This document shows positions 18,013 through 27,049 of a stretch of DNA of 50,527 nucleotides, in pieces. Within the stretch, counting starts at the first letter, position 1, and each line of letters begins with the position of its first letter. The stretch comes from Clostridia bacterium. GTDB lineage: Bacteria > Bacillota > Clostridia > Oscillospirales > JAAYXM01. The stretch covers positions 1 through 50,527 of the forward strand of contig JAFYQP010000018.1 in NCBI GenBank assembly GCA_017559855.1, written 5' to 3'. The translations under genes and the position numbers were made by a program. A model generated the notes under the pieces. The model saw nothing but the letters and a program-made list of their open reading frames with translations. It was not told the DNA's origin and did not search any database.

Positions 18013-18034
18013 AAAAAGGTGCACATTCTGCACC
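18013..18034 (-). promoter_or_regulatory. Leader hairpin plus T-run upstream of carA (candidate attenuator)
   Basis: Leftward GGTGCA-GAATG-TGCACC followed at once by TTTTT, placed between the carA promoter and its ribosome site. A 6-bp stem is short for a terminator but the T-run is in the right place. No antiterminator or PyrR-type anti-antiterminator could be drawn with confidence. Confidence 0.4.
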
Positions 18035-18058
18035 GATTCTACATTTATATCTTTAAAT

Positions 18059-18087
18059 ATTATAGTGATGTATGCCCGTTTTGTCAA
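18059..18087 (-). promoter_or_regulatory. Near-perfect sigma-A promoter of carAB
   Basis: Leftward TTGACA (18082-18087), exactly 17 bp, TATAAT (18059-18064). Predicted start near 18052 gives a leader of about 65 bases that contains the hairpin. No convincing ArgR box was found around it. Confidence 0.88.
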
Positions 18088-18247
18088 TATTTTTGGAGAA
18101 AAAACGGATAAAATGAATAATAATAAATACAAATGAAAAAGTATACAACACAAACCCGTTGAAATTCAAGGAGAAAGAAGAAAAGGCAAAAATAATATTC
18201 AAAAAATATACACCGACAAATGGAAGAGGAAAGTCCAAGGTCGGGAA

Positions 18248-20437
18248 TTAATTATGCATAAAACACGGTATATTATTGCATAATATGCAATTTATGCTTT
18301 TTACGGTGGGGTGATTTATGTGTATTTCCGCTATTTTTGTAATTATTTCATCTTCTATCATTTGCCGCAGAGGGCGTACACCTTGATTTTTCTCAAGGGT
18401 GCGATGTGTAAAGGAGGTTATCAGGGATGGATCAATTTGTATATTTATACCATTTTTTTCACAGCGGGAGATCACACGGGCAATGTGATTTTTCGTGATT
18501 TTTTCAAGTGCTTCGAATGTAAGGGTGTTAAAAAGAATGATATCGTCTATTCTGTTTAAAAGTTCGGGTGCAAATCTTGTCTTGAGATGAGACATCAAAC
18601 TTGCAGAGGATGATGAGGTATCCTTTAAAAAACCGATTTTTCTATCCGGATCAATAAGGTCGCCCGCAACGTTTGAGGTCATAATTATAACCGTATTTTT
18701 AAAGTTGCAGAAATTGCCCGTTGAATCGGTAAGTACCCCGTCCTCCAAAATTTGCAGGAGGACGTTAAGTACGTCGGGATGTGCTTTTTCCACCTCGTCA
18801 AAAAGAATAAGTGAGTAGGGGTTGTGCCGCACCTTATCCGTAAGGTAACCGCCGTCACGGTATCCCACGTATCCGGCGGGAGCACCGAGTAGTTTGCTGA
18901 TTGTATGTTTTTCCGTATATTCGGACATATCGAGACGGATAAAGGCTTCCGCCTTGCCAAAGAGTTCATGTGCAAGTGTTTTGGCAAGGTGCGTTTTTCC
19001 TACACCACTTTTTCCGAGGAACAAAAAAGTACCGAAAGGGCGGTTTTCGTCAGAGAGTCCTGCACTAAAGCGTAAAATCGAATTGCAAACCGCCCTTACC
19101 GCCGATTCCTGACCAAAAACCTTTTCGCTTATGCGGGTGAAAATATCTGAATTCTTATAATTTTCAACCCCGGGAATACCCGTTCGGTCGGAAATCACCT
19201 GTATCAGATGTTCTTTACATATATGCCTTCCTTCAAACGCCGCACGACTTGCCGCCTCGTCGATTAAATCAATGGCCTTGTCGGGCAAACGGCGGTCGCA
19301 AAGATACCGTGTAGACAGGTCGATTGCCGAGAGAAGAATCTCTTCCCCGATTTCCGTGCGATGGTGTGCACTGTAAATCGGTGCGATACCTTTGAGGATA
19401 AGGAGTGCTTTGTCGCGGGACGGCTCCTCAACTTTAATCGATTCAAAGCGACGCTCTAATGCTTTGTCTTTTTCAATATGGCGGCGGTATTCAGCGATTG
19501 TGGTGGCACCTATGAGTTTTATCTCACCACGTGCCAGACACGGTTTTAAAATATTGGCGGCATCAATTGCACCTTCTGCCGCACCGGCACCGACGATGGT
19601 GTGTATTTCGTCTATGAAAAGAATAATCTTACCGTTTGATCTAACCTCGCGGATTATGTTTTTAACACGATCCTCAAACTCACCGCGATATTTGGTTCCC
19701 GCAATAACTGTGGGCATGTCCAATGAAATAATACGGTGATTTTTAAGTAAATCGGGAACGTTTCCGGAAGCAATACGTTGTGCCAACCCCTCGGCGATAC
19801 AGGTTTTACCCACACCGGGTTCGCCGATTAAAAGGGGATTGTTCTTGCACCGTCTGGTCAGAATACATATCATTCGGTCGATTTCCTCGTCACGCCCGAT
19901 TACGGGATCAAGTGTGCCGGTCTCTGCAAGTAAAGTCAGATCACGGCCGAATTGGCGTATAAGTTTTTCCAAATTTGTTTTTTGATTCTGTGAGGAGGTA
20001 TGGGTGCTTTGGGTAAGGAGTTCACTCTGCAAACGAGCGAGGTCAACTCCGCAGGAGGCAAGTATTTTACAGGCGGTGCTGTCGCGACCGCTTAATATGC
20101 CGAGAAGAAGATGGTCGGTGTTGATATAGTCACTTCCCTCCTTGTCTGCATGTGTGAATGAACTGCAGATAATCCGACGTGCATTTTCAGAAAGCCCATG
20201 AACGGGTGCGTTTGAAGAAATACCGCAACCAACGGTGCTCTTTATTTTAAGGTAGAGTTTTTCACGGGTAATACCGTTTTTTAAAAGTTGTCCTGCCGCA
20301 AGACCATCGCCCTGTGCGAGAAGACCGTATAGCAGATGTTCACTGCCTACGGAGGAGTGGCCGAGCATTGCGGCGGCTTTATGTGCAAGGCGTAGAACCT
20401 CCTCGCTTTTGGCACTGAATTTACCGTTATTGAACAT
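18248..20437 (-). CDS. ClpC/ClpA-type AAA+ unfoldase lacking the middle coiled-coil domain
   Basis: ATP-driven unfoldase of the Clp/Hsp100 class, 729 residues against about 810 for ClpC. ATG at 20437 has AGGAGGTG nine bases upstream. Two Clp N-terminal repeats at 1-145; D1 with Walker A GEPGVGKT (205-212) and Walker B ILFIDE (272-277); D2 with GKSGVGKT (475-482) and LILFDE (543-548). An IGF tripeptide at 601-603 fits the ClpP-docking loop, so it probably feeds a protease. In ClpC a coiled-coil M domain is inserted after LIDEA; here [20 protein letters not shown] runs straight into the rest of D1, so the adaptor-binding M domain is absent. The end (about 715-729) is Cys-rich. No CtsR-like operator was seen upstream. 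Neither clpP nor mcsAB is nearby. Confidence 0.9.
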   Translation of the reverse strand: MFNNGKFSAKSEEVLRLAHKAAAMLGHSSVGSEHLLYGLLAQGDGLAAGQLLKNGITREKLYLKIKSTVGCGISSNAPVHGLSENARRIICSSFTHADKEGSDYINTDHLLLGILSGRDSTACKILASCGVDLARLQSELLTQSTHTSSQNQKTNLEKLIRQFGRDLTLLAETGTLDPVIGRDEEIDRMICILTRRCKNNPLLIGEPGVGKTCIAEGLAQRIASGNVPDLLKNHRIISLDMPTVIAGTKYRGEFEDRVKNIIREVRSNGKIILFIDEIHTIVGAGAAEGAIDAANILKPCLARGEIKLIGATTIAEYRRHIEKDKALERRFESIKVEEPSRDKALLILKGIAPIYSAHHRTEIGEEILLSAIDLSTRYLCDRRLPDKAIDLIDEAASRAAFEGRHICKEHLIQVISDRTGIPGVENYKNSDIFTRISEKVFGQESAVRAVCNSILRFSAGLSDENRPFGTFLFLGKSGVGKTHLAKTLAHELFGKAEAFIRLDMSEYTEKHTISKLLGAPAGYVGYRDGGYLTDKVRHNPYSLILFDEVEKAHPDVLNVLLQILEDGVLTDSTGNFCNFKNTVIIMTSNVAGDLIDPDRKIGFLKDTSSSSASLMSHLKTRFAPELLNRIDDIILFNTLTFEALEKITKNHIARVISRCEKNGINIQIDPSLITSFTHRTLEKNQGVRPLRQMIEDEIITKIAEIHINHPTVKSINCILCNNIPCFMHN

Positions 20438-20481
20438 AGCAAAAATCACCTCCTGCATAGTATCGCCAAAAATGTATTTAA

Positions 20482-20739
<258 letters not shown>

Positions 20740-20753
20740 TCAACAGATTAAAT

Positions 20754-20789
20754 AAAAAAGCACCGTTGCGTACGCTTCGGTGCTTTTTT
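20754..20789 (+). terminator. Terminator of the ferredoxin gene
   Basis: AAAAAAGCACCG pairing with CGGTGCTTTTTT around a loop that itself contains the palindrome GCGTACGC. It ends 17 bases before the next start codon, so that gene may depend on read-through or an unseen promoter. Confidence 0.88.
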
Positions 20790-20805
20790 GTCAGGAGAGA
20801 CAGAT

Positions 20806-21522
20806 ATGATAGATGAGATAGGCATCGGTGGGTTTAAGTTAAAACAAAGCAATGACTTTTTAAAACTAGGTACCGATGCAATGTTACTGTCACATTTTGC
20901 AAATATAAAAAAGCACGACAACGTATGTGATTTAGGGTGCGGCAACGGGGCGATTTCAATTTTGCTGTGTGCACGGCATCCGGAAATCACGGTAACCGGC
21001 ATTGAAATTCTTGAAGGGGCGGCACAATTGGCACAAGAAAATGTGGAGATAAACAACCTGTCAAACCGTATGCAGGTGATTCACGGTGACGTTGTTAAAA
21101 TTAAGGACCTTCTGCCGGCAGAAAGTTTTACACACGTTGTGTCAAACCCGCCGTATATGAAACTGACCGGTGGATTGCATACGGAAAATGAAAACCTTCT
21201 TTCCGCACGAATGGAGATCAATTCTACAATCGACGATATGTGCCGTGGGGCTGCATATCTTCTTAAGTATCAGGGCAGTTTTTCCGTCGTATATCGTCCG
21301 GAGCGGTTAAGCGTTTTGTTTTCCGCCCTGAAGGCACATAATTTTACGCCTAAGCGTCTGCGTTTTGTCCAGAACGATGTAAAGACAGAGCCATTTCTCG
21401 TTCTTGTTGAGGCACGGAAACACGGCAAGGAAGGACTTAAAGTTCTGCCGACTCTCTTTATCCGTGACGAGTCGGGAAATGAGACACGGGAAGTGCGTGA
21501 AATTTATCAAAGAAACACTTGA
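20806..21522 (+). CDS. tRNA1(Val) (adenine-N6)-methyltransferase-like protein
   Basis: SAM-dependent methyltransferase of the TrmN6/YfiC group, 238 residues. ATG at 20806 has AGGAGA seven bases upstream; an in-frame TTG at 20788 lies in the terminator. The SAM motif DLGCGNGAISILL is near residue 42 and the amino-methyltransferase motif NPPY near residue 111, consistent with N6-methyladenine formation on a nucleic acid. The best-known relatives modify A37 of tRNA1(Val); the target here is an inference. The stop codon TGA (21520-21522) lies inside the -35/LexA-box region of the following lexA gene. Confidence 0.85.
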   Translation: MIDEIGIGGFKLKQSNDFLKLGTDAMLLSHFANIKKHDNVCDLGCGNGAISILLCARHPEITVTGIEILEGAAQLAQENVEINNLSNRMQVIHGDVVKIKDLLPAESFTHVVSNPPYMKLTGGLHTENENLLSARMEINSTIDDMCRGAAYLLKYQGSFSVVYRPERLSVLFSALKAHNFTPKRLRFVQNDVKTEPFLVLVEARKHGKEGLKVLPTLFIRDESGNETREVREIYQRNT

Positions 21523-21547
21523 ACTTATGTTCGTGATATGCTATACT
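21519..21547 (+). promoter_or_regulatory. lexA promoter with SOS box
   Basis: TTGAAC (21519-21524), 17 bp, TATACT (21542-21547). The palindrome GAAC-TTAT-GTTC at 21521-21532 matches the Gram-positive LexA box (GAAC, four bases, GTTC) and covers the -35 box, as expected for autorepression. Confidence 0.88.
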
Positions 21548-21567
21548 TGCGGTGAGGAGATGGTCAT

Positions 21568-22170
21568 ATGAAAAAACTTACCGAGAGACAGGAACAGATT
21601 TTACAGTTCATTCGTGACTATACAAGGGAGAATGAGTTTCCGCCCGCCGTGCGTGATATATGCCGTGGTGTGGGGCTTAGTTCACCTGCCTCTGTTCACG
21701 CACAACTTAAAAATCTGCGTGAAATGGGCTATTTAAAACGCCATTCGGGAAAGACGAGAGGTCTTTCCATAACCGCACAAGGTGAAAAGTTCTGCCAACT
21801 TCCCATGATTCCTATTTTAGGACGTGTTGCCGCAGGTGCACCCGTACTTGCGACCGAGGATATAGAAGGCTACGTTCCTTTTGACGATGGCGGTTCGGGT
21901 TATGAACATTTTGCTTTACGCGTGCGTGGATATTCTATGAAAAATGCGGGTATTCTACCGGAGGACGTTATCGTTGTACGCCGTCAGATGGTGGTAAACA
22001 ATGGTGACATCGTGGTTGCTCTTATTGAGGACGAGGCTACCGTTAAGACGTACTCTCTTAAAAACGGTCACGTGTGGTTGCTTCCCGAAAATGAGGAATT
22101 CTCACCGATTGACGGAAGTAACGCTATGATTTTAGGCAAAGTTGTTGCCACTATGAGATATTATCAGTAG
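21568..22170 (+). CDS. lexA: LexA repressor, SOS regulator
   Basis: Represses DNA-damage genes and is inactivated by RecA-assisted self-cleavage. At 200 residues it is full length. The N-terminal winged helix (LTERQEQILQFIRDY, VGLSSPASVHAQLKNL) is followed by the S24 peptidase domain with the cleavage pair Ala89-Gly90 in GRVAAGAP, catalytic Ser123 in RGYSMKNAGI and Lys160 in ATVKTY. ATG with GAGGAGATGG upstream. A perfect LexA box lies over its -35 region. It heads an apparent operon with ridA (10-base gap) and a lipoprotein gene, which might therefore be SOS-linked. Confidence 0.97.
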   Translation: MKKLTERQEQILQFIRDYTRENEFPPAVRDICRGVGLSSPASVHAQLKNLREMGYLKRHSGKTRGLSITAQGEKFCQLPMIPILGRVAAGAPVLATEDIEGYVPFDDGGSGYEHFALRVRGYSMKNAGILPEDVIVVRRQMVVNNGDIVVALIEDEATVKTYSLKNGHVWLLPENEEFSPIDGSNAMILGKVVATMRYYQ

Positions 22171-22180
22171 AGGTGTTAAT

Positions 22181-22555
22181 ATGAAAGCGATTGTTGCAAA
22201 AGACGCACCCCAGGCAATAGGCCCCTATTCACAAGGGGTTGATTGCGGCGATTTTGTTTTTGTTTCGGGACAACTTCCCATAAATCCTGAAAACGGCGAA
22301 ATACCGGAAGGTATTGCGGCACAGACAAATCAGGCACTTAAAAATGCAGATGCAATACTCAAAGCATCGGGTTTGAGTCTGGAAAACGCTTGTAAGGTAA
22401 CCGTTTATCTGTCCGACATTTCCGAATTTGCGGAAATGAACGAGTGTTATGGTAAATTCTTCAAGGAGCCGTGCCCTGCACGTGCAGCGATTCAGGCGGC
22501 GGCACTTCCAAAAGGTGCAAAAATCGAAATCGACGTAATTGCAAGTAAAAAATAA
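22181..22555 (+). CDS. ridA: RidA family reactive-intermediate deaminase
   Basis: Hydrolyses enamine/imine intermediates released by PLP dehydratases. The protein has 124 residues, the usual length. Motifs include QAIGPYSQGV near residue 11, FVSGQLPINPENGE near 28, and CPARAAIQAAALPKGAKIEID near the end, where the Arg that binds the substrate carboxylate is kept. ATG start with GAGGTG about 8 bases upstream. It lies 10 bases after lexA and 17 before a lipoprotein gene on the same strand. Confidence 0.95.
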   Translation: MKAIVAKDAPQAIGPYSQGVDCGDFVFVSGQLPINPENGEIPEGIAAQTNQALKNADAILKASGLSLENACKVTVYLSDISEFAEMNECYGKFFKEPCPARAAIQAAALPKGAKIEIDVIASKK

Positions 22556-22572
22556 AAAGGTTGTAGATAACT

Positions 22573-23052
22573 GTGAAGAAAATAATCTGTACCGTGCTAT
22601 CTCTGGCTTTTCTGTTCTCACTTGTCGCCTGCGGCGGAGAGATTGCGGAGGAAGTAAAACCCGAAAACGAGAACAAAGAGCCGGTGTATTACGAGGGGCA
22701 CGGAATAAAAATGGAAATTCCCGCTGTATGGCAGGATACGTTCACTCCGTATTATAAGGAATTTGGAGAAGGTGCGACCGCATTTGAACTTCGTGAATTT
22801 ATGACCGTGATAAACGGTGACGAGGCAGGAGTTCTTACCGTTGCATCCTTTAATAATGAGTCGTGGAAAACCGCACTTGCGGCAACTCCTGAAGGCGAGA
22901 AAATGAAAATCGGAACCTCGAAAGACGGAAATAAGCACTTTACAATCCGTTTTGAGGAAACCAAATTCAAAAACGAAGAAGATCAGAAAAAGTTCGACCA
23001 GATAGTTGCAGCGGCAAAGAAATGCTGCGAGAATATTGAGATAACGGAATAA
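22573..23052 (+). CDS. Predicted lipoprotein, function unknown
   Basis: A 159-residue protein starting with GTG; the ribosome site (AAAAGG) is weak and about 12 bases away, so coupling to ridA is likely. The signal peptide ends in a lipobox LVAC with Cys20 as the lipidated residue, so it should sit on the outer face of the membrane. The mature part has a GHGIKMEIPAVWQDTF segment, then alternating strands and a helical end (EEDQKKFDQIVAAAKKCC), like small secreted domains that open with a PxxW-type motif. I recognise no enzyme motif. Last gene of the lexA-ridA unit, followed by a strong terminator. Confidence 0.75.
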   Translation: MKKIICTVLSLAFLFSLVACGGEIAEEVKPENENKEPVYYEGHGIKMEIPAVWQDTFTPYYKEFGEGATAFELREFMTVINGDEAGVLTVASFNNESWKTALAATPEGEKMKIGTSKDGNKHFTIRFEETKFKNEEDQKKFDQIVAAAKKCCENIEITE

Positions 23053-23054
23053 GT

Positions 23055-23094
23055 AAAAAGAAGACCGTGTACACAGGTACACGGTCTTCTTTTT
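23055..23094 (+). terminator. Terminator of the lexA-ridA-lipoprotein unit
   Basis: An 18-bp perfect stem with an ACAG loop and a long T-rich tail, directly after the lipoprotein stop codon. Confidence 0.92.
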
Positions 23095-23176
23095 ATTTTT
23101 TTATGATAATAAGGAATAGTGAGCACATAAAAAGGTGAAAATGTATAGGAACACCAAAACAAGAAGGAGAAAATGT

Positions 23177-24262
23177 ATGAAAAGATTTTTTAGTTTATGT
23201 CTTTGTGCTTTGATTACCATATCCCTTTGTGCCTGTGGAGGCGGCGGAACAAACGGAGGAAACTCAGATGCAAAACTCGTAGGCGTTGCAATGCCCAATA
23301 AAGCGTTTCAGCGTTGGAACCAAGACGGTGCCAATATGAAACGTGCTCTTGAGGAAAAAGGATACCGTGTGGAACTTCAATATGCGGAAAACGACGTAAA
23401 CACGCAGGTATCACAGATTGAAAATATGATTACCAAAGGCGTGGATATCCTTGTAATTGCAGCCATTGACGGTGCGGCCATAAGCGATGTGCTAAAACAG
23501 GCGAAGGCAAACAATATAAAGGTAATTGCTTATGATCGCCTTATTATGAACTCGGAAAACGTGGATTATTACGCTACCTTTGACAATGAGATGGTGGGAA
23601 AAATTCAGGCGGAATTTTTAATTGATAAATTAAACTTAAACGGTGACGGCGGCCCGCATAATATTGAGTTTTTTGCAGGTTCACCCGATGATAACAATGC
23701 GGTTTACTTCTATAAAGGTGCGATTGAAACCTTAAGACCATATATAGATAGCGGAAAACTTAAAGTTCCCAGCGGTCAGACGGATTTTGCCAAGGTGGCA
23801 ATCAATACTTGGAAATCCGAGGTTGCTCAGGCACGAATGGACAATCTGCTCACCGCATATTACGCATCGGGTAACAAACTCGACGCAATACTCGCCTCAA
23901 ATGACACTCTTGCAATCGGAATTATCGCATCTCTTAAAAATATCGGATATAACGGTACGGACAGACCTTTTCCCATTATTACCGGTCAGGACTGCGACCG
24001 CCCCAACGTAATTGCTCTTAAGAATGGTGAGCAGGCGATGAGTATTTTTAAGGATACCCGAACATTGGCGGACAAGGTTGTGCAGATGGTGGATGCACTT
24101 CTTTCCGGTCAGGAGGCAGAGGTTAACGATACAAAAACCTACGATAACGGTGTAAAAATCGTTCCGACCTATCTCTGTGCACCTGTGATTGTAACCCGTG
24201 ATAACTACAAAGAGATACTTGTGGACTCAGGTTATTATACCGAGGAGGAAATATCCAAATAA
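23177..24262 (+). CDS. Sugar ABC transporter substrate-binding lipoprotein (ChvE-like)
   Basis: Periplasmic-binding-protein-fold receptor for monosaccharides, 361 residues. ATG at 23177 has AAGGAGA six bases upstream; an in-frame ATG at 23141 with AAAGGTG gives a 12-residue longer basic N-region and cannot be excluded. The signal peptide ends in LCAC with Cys20 as the lipid anchor. The two-lobed body has [20 protein letters not shown] at the N-lobe, [16 protein letters not shown], and the C-lobe [15 protein letters not shown] and [19 protein letters not shown] typical of the ChvE/xylose group. First gene of a three-gene CUT2 transporter. No sugar-use gene or regulator is adjacent, so the sugar is not defined. 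Confidence 0.92.
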   Translation: MKRFFSLCLCALITISLCACGGGGTNGGNSDAKLVGVAMPNKAFQRWNQDGANMKRALEEKGYRVELQYAENDVNTQVSQIENMITKGVDILVIAAIDGAAISDVLKQAKANNIKVIAYDRLIMNSENVDYYATFDNEMVGKIQAEFLIDKLNLNGDGGPHNIEFFAGSPDDNNAVYFYKGAIETLRPYIDSGKLKVPSGQTDFAKVAINTWKSEVAQARMDNLLTAYYASGNKLDAILASNDTLAIGIIASLKNIGYNGTDRPFPIITGQDCDRPNVIALKNGEQAMSIFKDTRTLADKVVQMVDALLSGQEAEVNDTKTYDNGVKIVPTYLCAPVIVTRDNYKEILVDSGYYTEEEISK

Positions 24263-24311
24263 ATTTTTGACGGCACTTCATAAGGAGTGCCGAGGACATA
24301 AGGAGGGCAAC

Positions 24312-25844
24312 ATGGGCGAATATATTTTGGAAATGAAAAATATAGTCAAGGAATTTCCAGGTGTGAGAGCATTGGATAATGTAAATTTGAAGGTGAAAAA
24401 GGGAACTATCCACGCATTATGCGGAGAAAACGGTGCGGGGAAGTCTACGCTTATGAAGGTGTTAAGCGGAATTTATCCCTTCGGGACGTATGACGGCGAT
24501 ATTGTGTTTAACGGAGAGGTTTGCAAATTTTCGGATATAAAGGACAGCGAGAGGCACGGTATCGCCATAATCCATCAGGAACTTGCGACCATTCCCAATT
24601 TATCCATTGCGGAGAACATCTTTTTAGGAAACGAGCGTGAGGTACACGGCATTATTGATTGGGAAAAAACCGGAAGTGATGCACGGGAAATTATGCAAAA
24701 AGTGGGGCTTTATGAGGAGCCTACGGGTAAAATATCCGATTTGTCGGTTGGTAAACAGCAACTTTGTGAAATAGCAAAAGCACTTAAAAAAGATGCAAAA
24801 CTGCTTATTTTAGACGAGCCCACCGCATCACTTAATGAAAATGATTCGGAAAATTTACTGAATTTGCTTCTTGAACTAAAAAGCAGGGGGATAACCTCCA
24901 TTGTAATCTCCCATAAGTTAAATGAAATCGAGCGTGTGGCGGATGAAATCACGGTAATCCGTGACGGATCCACCATTGAAACGCTGGAGCGTGACAAGGA
25001 TGAAATAAAGGAAGACCGAATAATAAAGGGGATGGTCGGCCGTGAAATAAACGACCGATTTCCCAAAAGGGAACACAAAGTGGGCGATATTGCCTTTGAA
25101 ATAAGAAATTGGACGGTAGAGGATCCTATGGTCTCCGGCAGAACACGACTTGATAACGTGAATTTAAAGGTATATAAAGGCGAAGTGGTGGGAATTGCAG
25201 GTCTTATGGGTGCAGGACGAACCGAACTTGCGATGAGTATTTTTGGCCGCCTTTTCGGAAATAAAATAAGTGGTGAAATGTTAAAGGACGGGAAGGTAAT
25301 TTCCATATCAAACGTAAAAGATGCAATTCGCCATAAAATAGCATATGTGACTGAGGACAGAAAGGGTGCGGGACTTATTTTAGATGAGGATATCCGCCGC
25401 AACATAACCCTTGCCAATATGAAAAAGGTAAGCCGCACCGGTGTTATAGATGCAGACCTTGAGAATATGGTCGGCGAGGAGTATAAAAAGAAATTGGGAA
25501 TCAAATGTTCAAGTATATTCCAGACAACCGGAAATTTATCAGGCGGCAATCAGCAGAAAGTCGTGCTTGGTAAGTGGATACTCACAGAGCCTGACGTGCT
25601 TATTTTAGACGAGCCAACACGAGGAATTGACGTGGGGGCGAAATATGAAATCTATACAATAATAAATGCTCTTGTTGCGGAGGGTAAAAGCGTTATAATG
25701 ATTTCCTCCGAACTGCCTGAAGTGCTTGGAGTCAGCGACCGTGTATACGTAATGAACGAAGGGAAAATTGTGGGAGAACTAAAAGGCGCGGAGGCAACAC
25801 CCGAAGGTGTTATGAGTGCAATTATCAAAAATCGAAGGCTTTAA
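24312..25844 (+). CDS. Multiple-monosaccharide ABC transporter ATP-binding protein (MmsA/GguA-like)
   Basis: Powers sugar import. The protein has 510 residues; ATG at 24312 with AAGGAGGG upstream. Two fused ABC domains as in the CUT2 family. The first has Walker [10 protein letters not shown] (38-46), signature LSVGKQQ and Walker [12 protein letters not shown]. The second has a degenerate Walker [10 protein letters not shown], signature LSGGNQQ and Walker [12 protein letters not shown], the usual asymmetry of this family, in which only one site is fully catalytic. Between the binding-protein gene and the permease gene, with 49- and 12-base gaps. Confidence 0.95.
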   Translation: MGEYILEMKNIVKEFPGVRALDNVNLKVKKGTIHALCGENGAGKSTLMKVLSGIYPFGTYDGDIVFNGEVCKFSDIKDSERHGIAIIHQELATIPNLSIAENIFLGNEREVHGIIDWEKTGSDAREIMQKVGLYEEPTGKISDLSVGKQQLCEIAKALKKDAKLLILDEPTASLNENDSENLLNLLLELKSRGITSIVISHKLNEIERVADEITVIRDGSTIETLERDKDEIKEDRIIKGMVGREINDRFPKREHKVGDIAFEIRNWTVEDPMVSGRTRLDNVNLKVYKGEVVGIAGLMGAGRTELAMSIFGRLFGNKISGEMLKDGKVISISNVKDAIRHKIAYVTEDRKGAGLILDEDIRRNITLANMKKVSRTGVIDADLENMVGEEYKKKLGIKCSSIFQTTGNLSGGNQQKVVLGKWILTEPDVLILDEPTRGIDVGAKYEIYTIINALVAEGKSVIMISSELPEVLGVSDRVYVMNEGKIVGELKGAEATPEGVMSAIIKNRRL

Positions 25845-25856
25845 AAGGAGTTTCTT

Positions 25857-27011
25857 ATGGACAAATTAAAAGGGAAATTTAAAATAAATACCAATATCCG
25901 ACAATTCAGTATGCTTATCGCCCTCGTTGTGATTATGGTATTTTTTCAATGGCTTACGGGCGGAATACTTTTAACACCTCAGAACGTGACCAACTTGATT
26001 ATGCAAAACGGATACGTAATCATTCTTACCGTGGGTATGCTTCTGTGTATTGTAAGCAGCGGAAGCATTGACCTGTCTGTTGGTTCGGTTGTGGCGTTTG
26101 TGGGTGCCGTACTCGGCGAACTTATCGTGGGTATGGGAGTGAGCACGTATATTGCAATTCCTGCGGCACTTGTAATCGGTGCACTTATCGGTGCATGGCA
26201 AGGGTTCTGGATTGCCTATATGCGAATCCCTGCGTTTATCGTCACCCTTGCGGGAATGCTTGTTTTCCGAGGTCTTACTCAACTTGTTCTTCAAGGACAT
26301 ACGGTGTCACCGTTTCCGGAGGGATTTACGCTCATCTCATCGGGATTTGTTGCAACACCTGCCGCCGCCCTTATTTTAGGTGGAGTCGCCATTGCAATTT
26401 ATGTTTTTATGAGTATCCGCCGTCGTATGAAAAAACGAAAAAACGGATTTGCGGTTACCTCACTTGCTTTTTTCGTTATATCCCTTGTTGCGGTATCAGC
26501 TGCAATCGGACTTTTCGCACTGTGGTTATACCTTTACAAAGGCGTTCCTGTAGTACTTGTGCTTATGCTTACACTTATTATTGTGTATTCGTTTTTTGTC
26601 AGTAAAACCGTGCCGGGCAGATATTTATACGCAATGGGCGGCAATGAAAAGGCGGCGATACTCTCCGGCATAAAAACAAAAAAGGTGTTGTTTCTCACCT
26701 TTGTAAATATGTCTGTACTCGCGGCTGTTGCAGGAATTGTTTATACCTCACGACTTCAGGCGGCAACCCCTACCGCGGGACTTAACTTCGAACTTGATGC
26801 GATTGCCGCTTGTTTTATCGGCGGTGCCTCAAACTCCGGTGGTGTGGGTACGGTAATCGGTGCCGTAATCGGAGCACTTGTCATGGGTGTTTTAAATAAC
26901 GGACTGTCAATTATGGGTGTGGGCTCTGACCTTGTGCAAACAATAAAAGGTCTTGTTCTCCTTGCGGCTGTGGTGTTTGACATAGTATCAAAAAGTCGTG
27001 CAAAGGCATAA
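25857..27011 (+). CDS. Multiple-monosaccharide ABC transporter permease (MmsB/GguB-like)
   Basis: Membrane channel of the CUT2 importer, 384 residues, ATG with AAAAGGAG upstream. About ten hydrophobic segments are visible, with the BPD_transp_2 signatures GSIDLSVGSVVAFVGAV near residue 68 and the late cytoplasmic loop NEKAAILSGIKTKKVLF near 263 that touches the ATPase. A basic loop (SIRRRMKKRKNG) marks the middle of the protein, where GguB-type permeases are longer than RbsC. Last gene of the transporter operon; a bidirectional terminator follows. Confidence 0.94.
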   Translation: MDKLKGKFKINTNIRQFSMLIALVVIMVFFQWLTGGILLTPQNVTNLIMQNGYVIILTVGMLLCIVSSGSIDLSVGSVVAFVGAVLGELIVGMGVSTYIAIPAALVIGALIGAWQGFWIAYMRIPAFIVTLAGMLVFRGLTQLVLQGHTVSPFPEGFTLISSGFVATPAAALILGGVAIAIYVFMSIRRRMKKRKNGFAVTSLAFFVISLVAVSAAIGLFALWLYLYKGVPVVLVLMLTLIIVYSFFVSKTVPGRYLYAMGGNEKAAILSGIKTKKVLFLTFVNMSVLAAVAGIVYTSRLQAATPTAGLNFELDAIAACFIGGASNSGGVGTVIGAVIGALVMGVLNNGLSIMGVGSDLVQTIKGLVLLAAVVFDIVSKSRAKA

Positions 27012-27045
27012 AAAGGTGGCTCATCCGAAGATGAGCCACCTTTTT
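27010..27045. terminator. Bidirectional terminator, sugar transporter / argS
   Basis: A 16-bp perfect stem with a CGAA tetraloop, A-run before and T-run after, between convergent operons. Confidence 0.93.
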
Positions 27046-27049
27046 AATT

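Noticed and set aside
18100-18140. Possible ArgR box (TGAATAATAATAAATAC) upstream of carA
   Set aside because: Only one half-site resembles the consensus and the spacing is wrong; it also lies upstream of the promoter in AT-rich sequence where such matches are common.
17986-18153. 56-residue N-terminal extension of CarA
   Set aside because: The extension would run through the promoter and leader; ATG at 17985 has a consensus ribosome site and gives the normal family N-terminus.
18276-18290. Perfect palindrome TTGCATAATATGCAA near the end of the Clp gene
   Set aside because: It lies inside the coding sequence and has no T-run; AT-rich palindromes of this size are expected by chance, and no promoter is adjacent.
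20788-20805. Upstream in-frame TTG as start of the methyltransferase
   Set aside because: It falls in the T-run of the ferredoxin terminator and leaves no room for a ribosome site; ATG at 20806 has AGGAGA at ideal distance.
24710-25549. 279-codon open frame antisense to the sugar ABC ATPase gene
   Set aside because: Ser/Ile-rich shadow translation with no ribosome site; the opposite strand encodes a complete two-domain ATPase.
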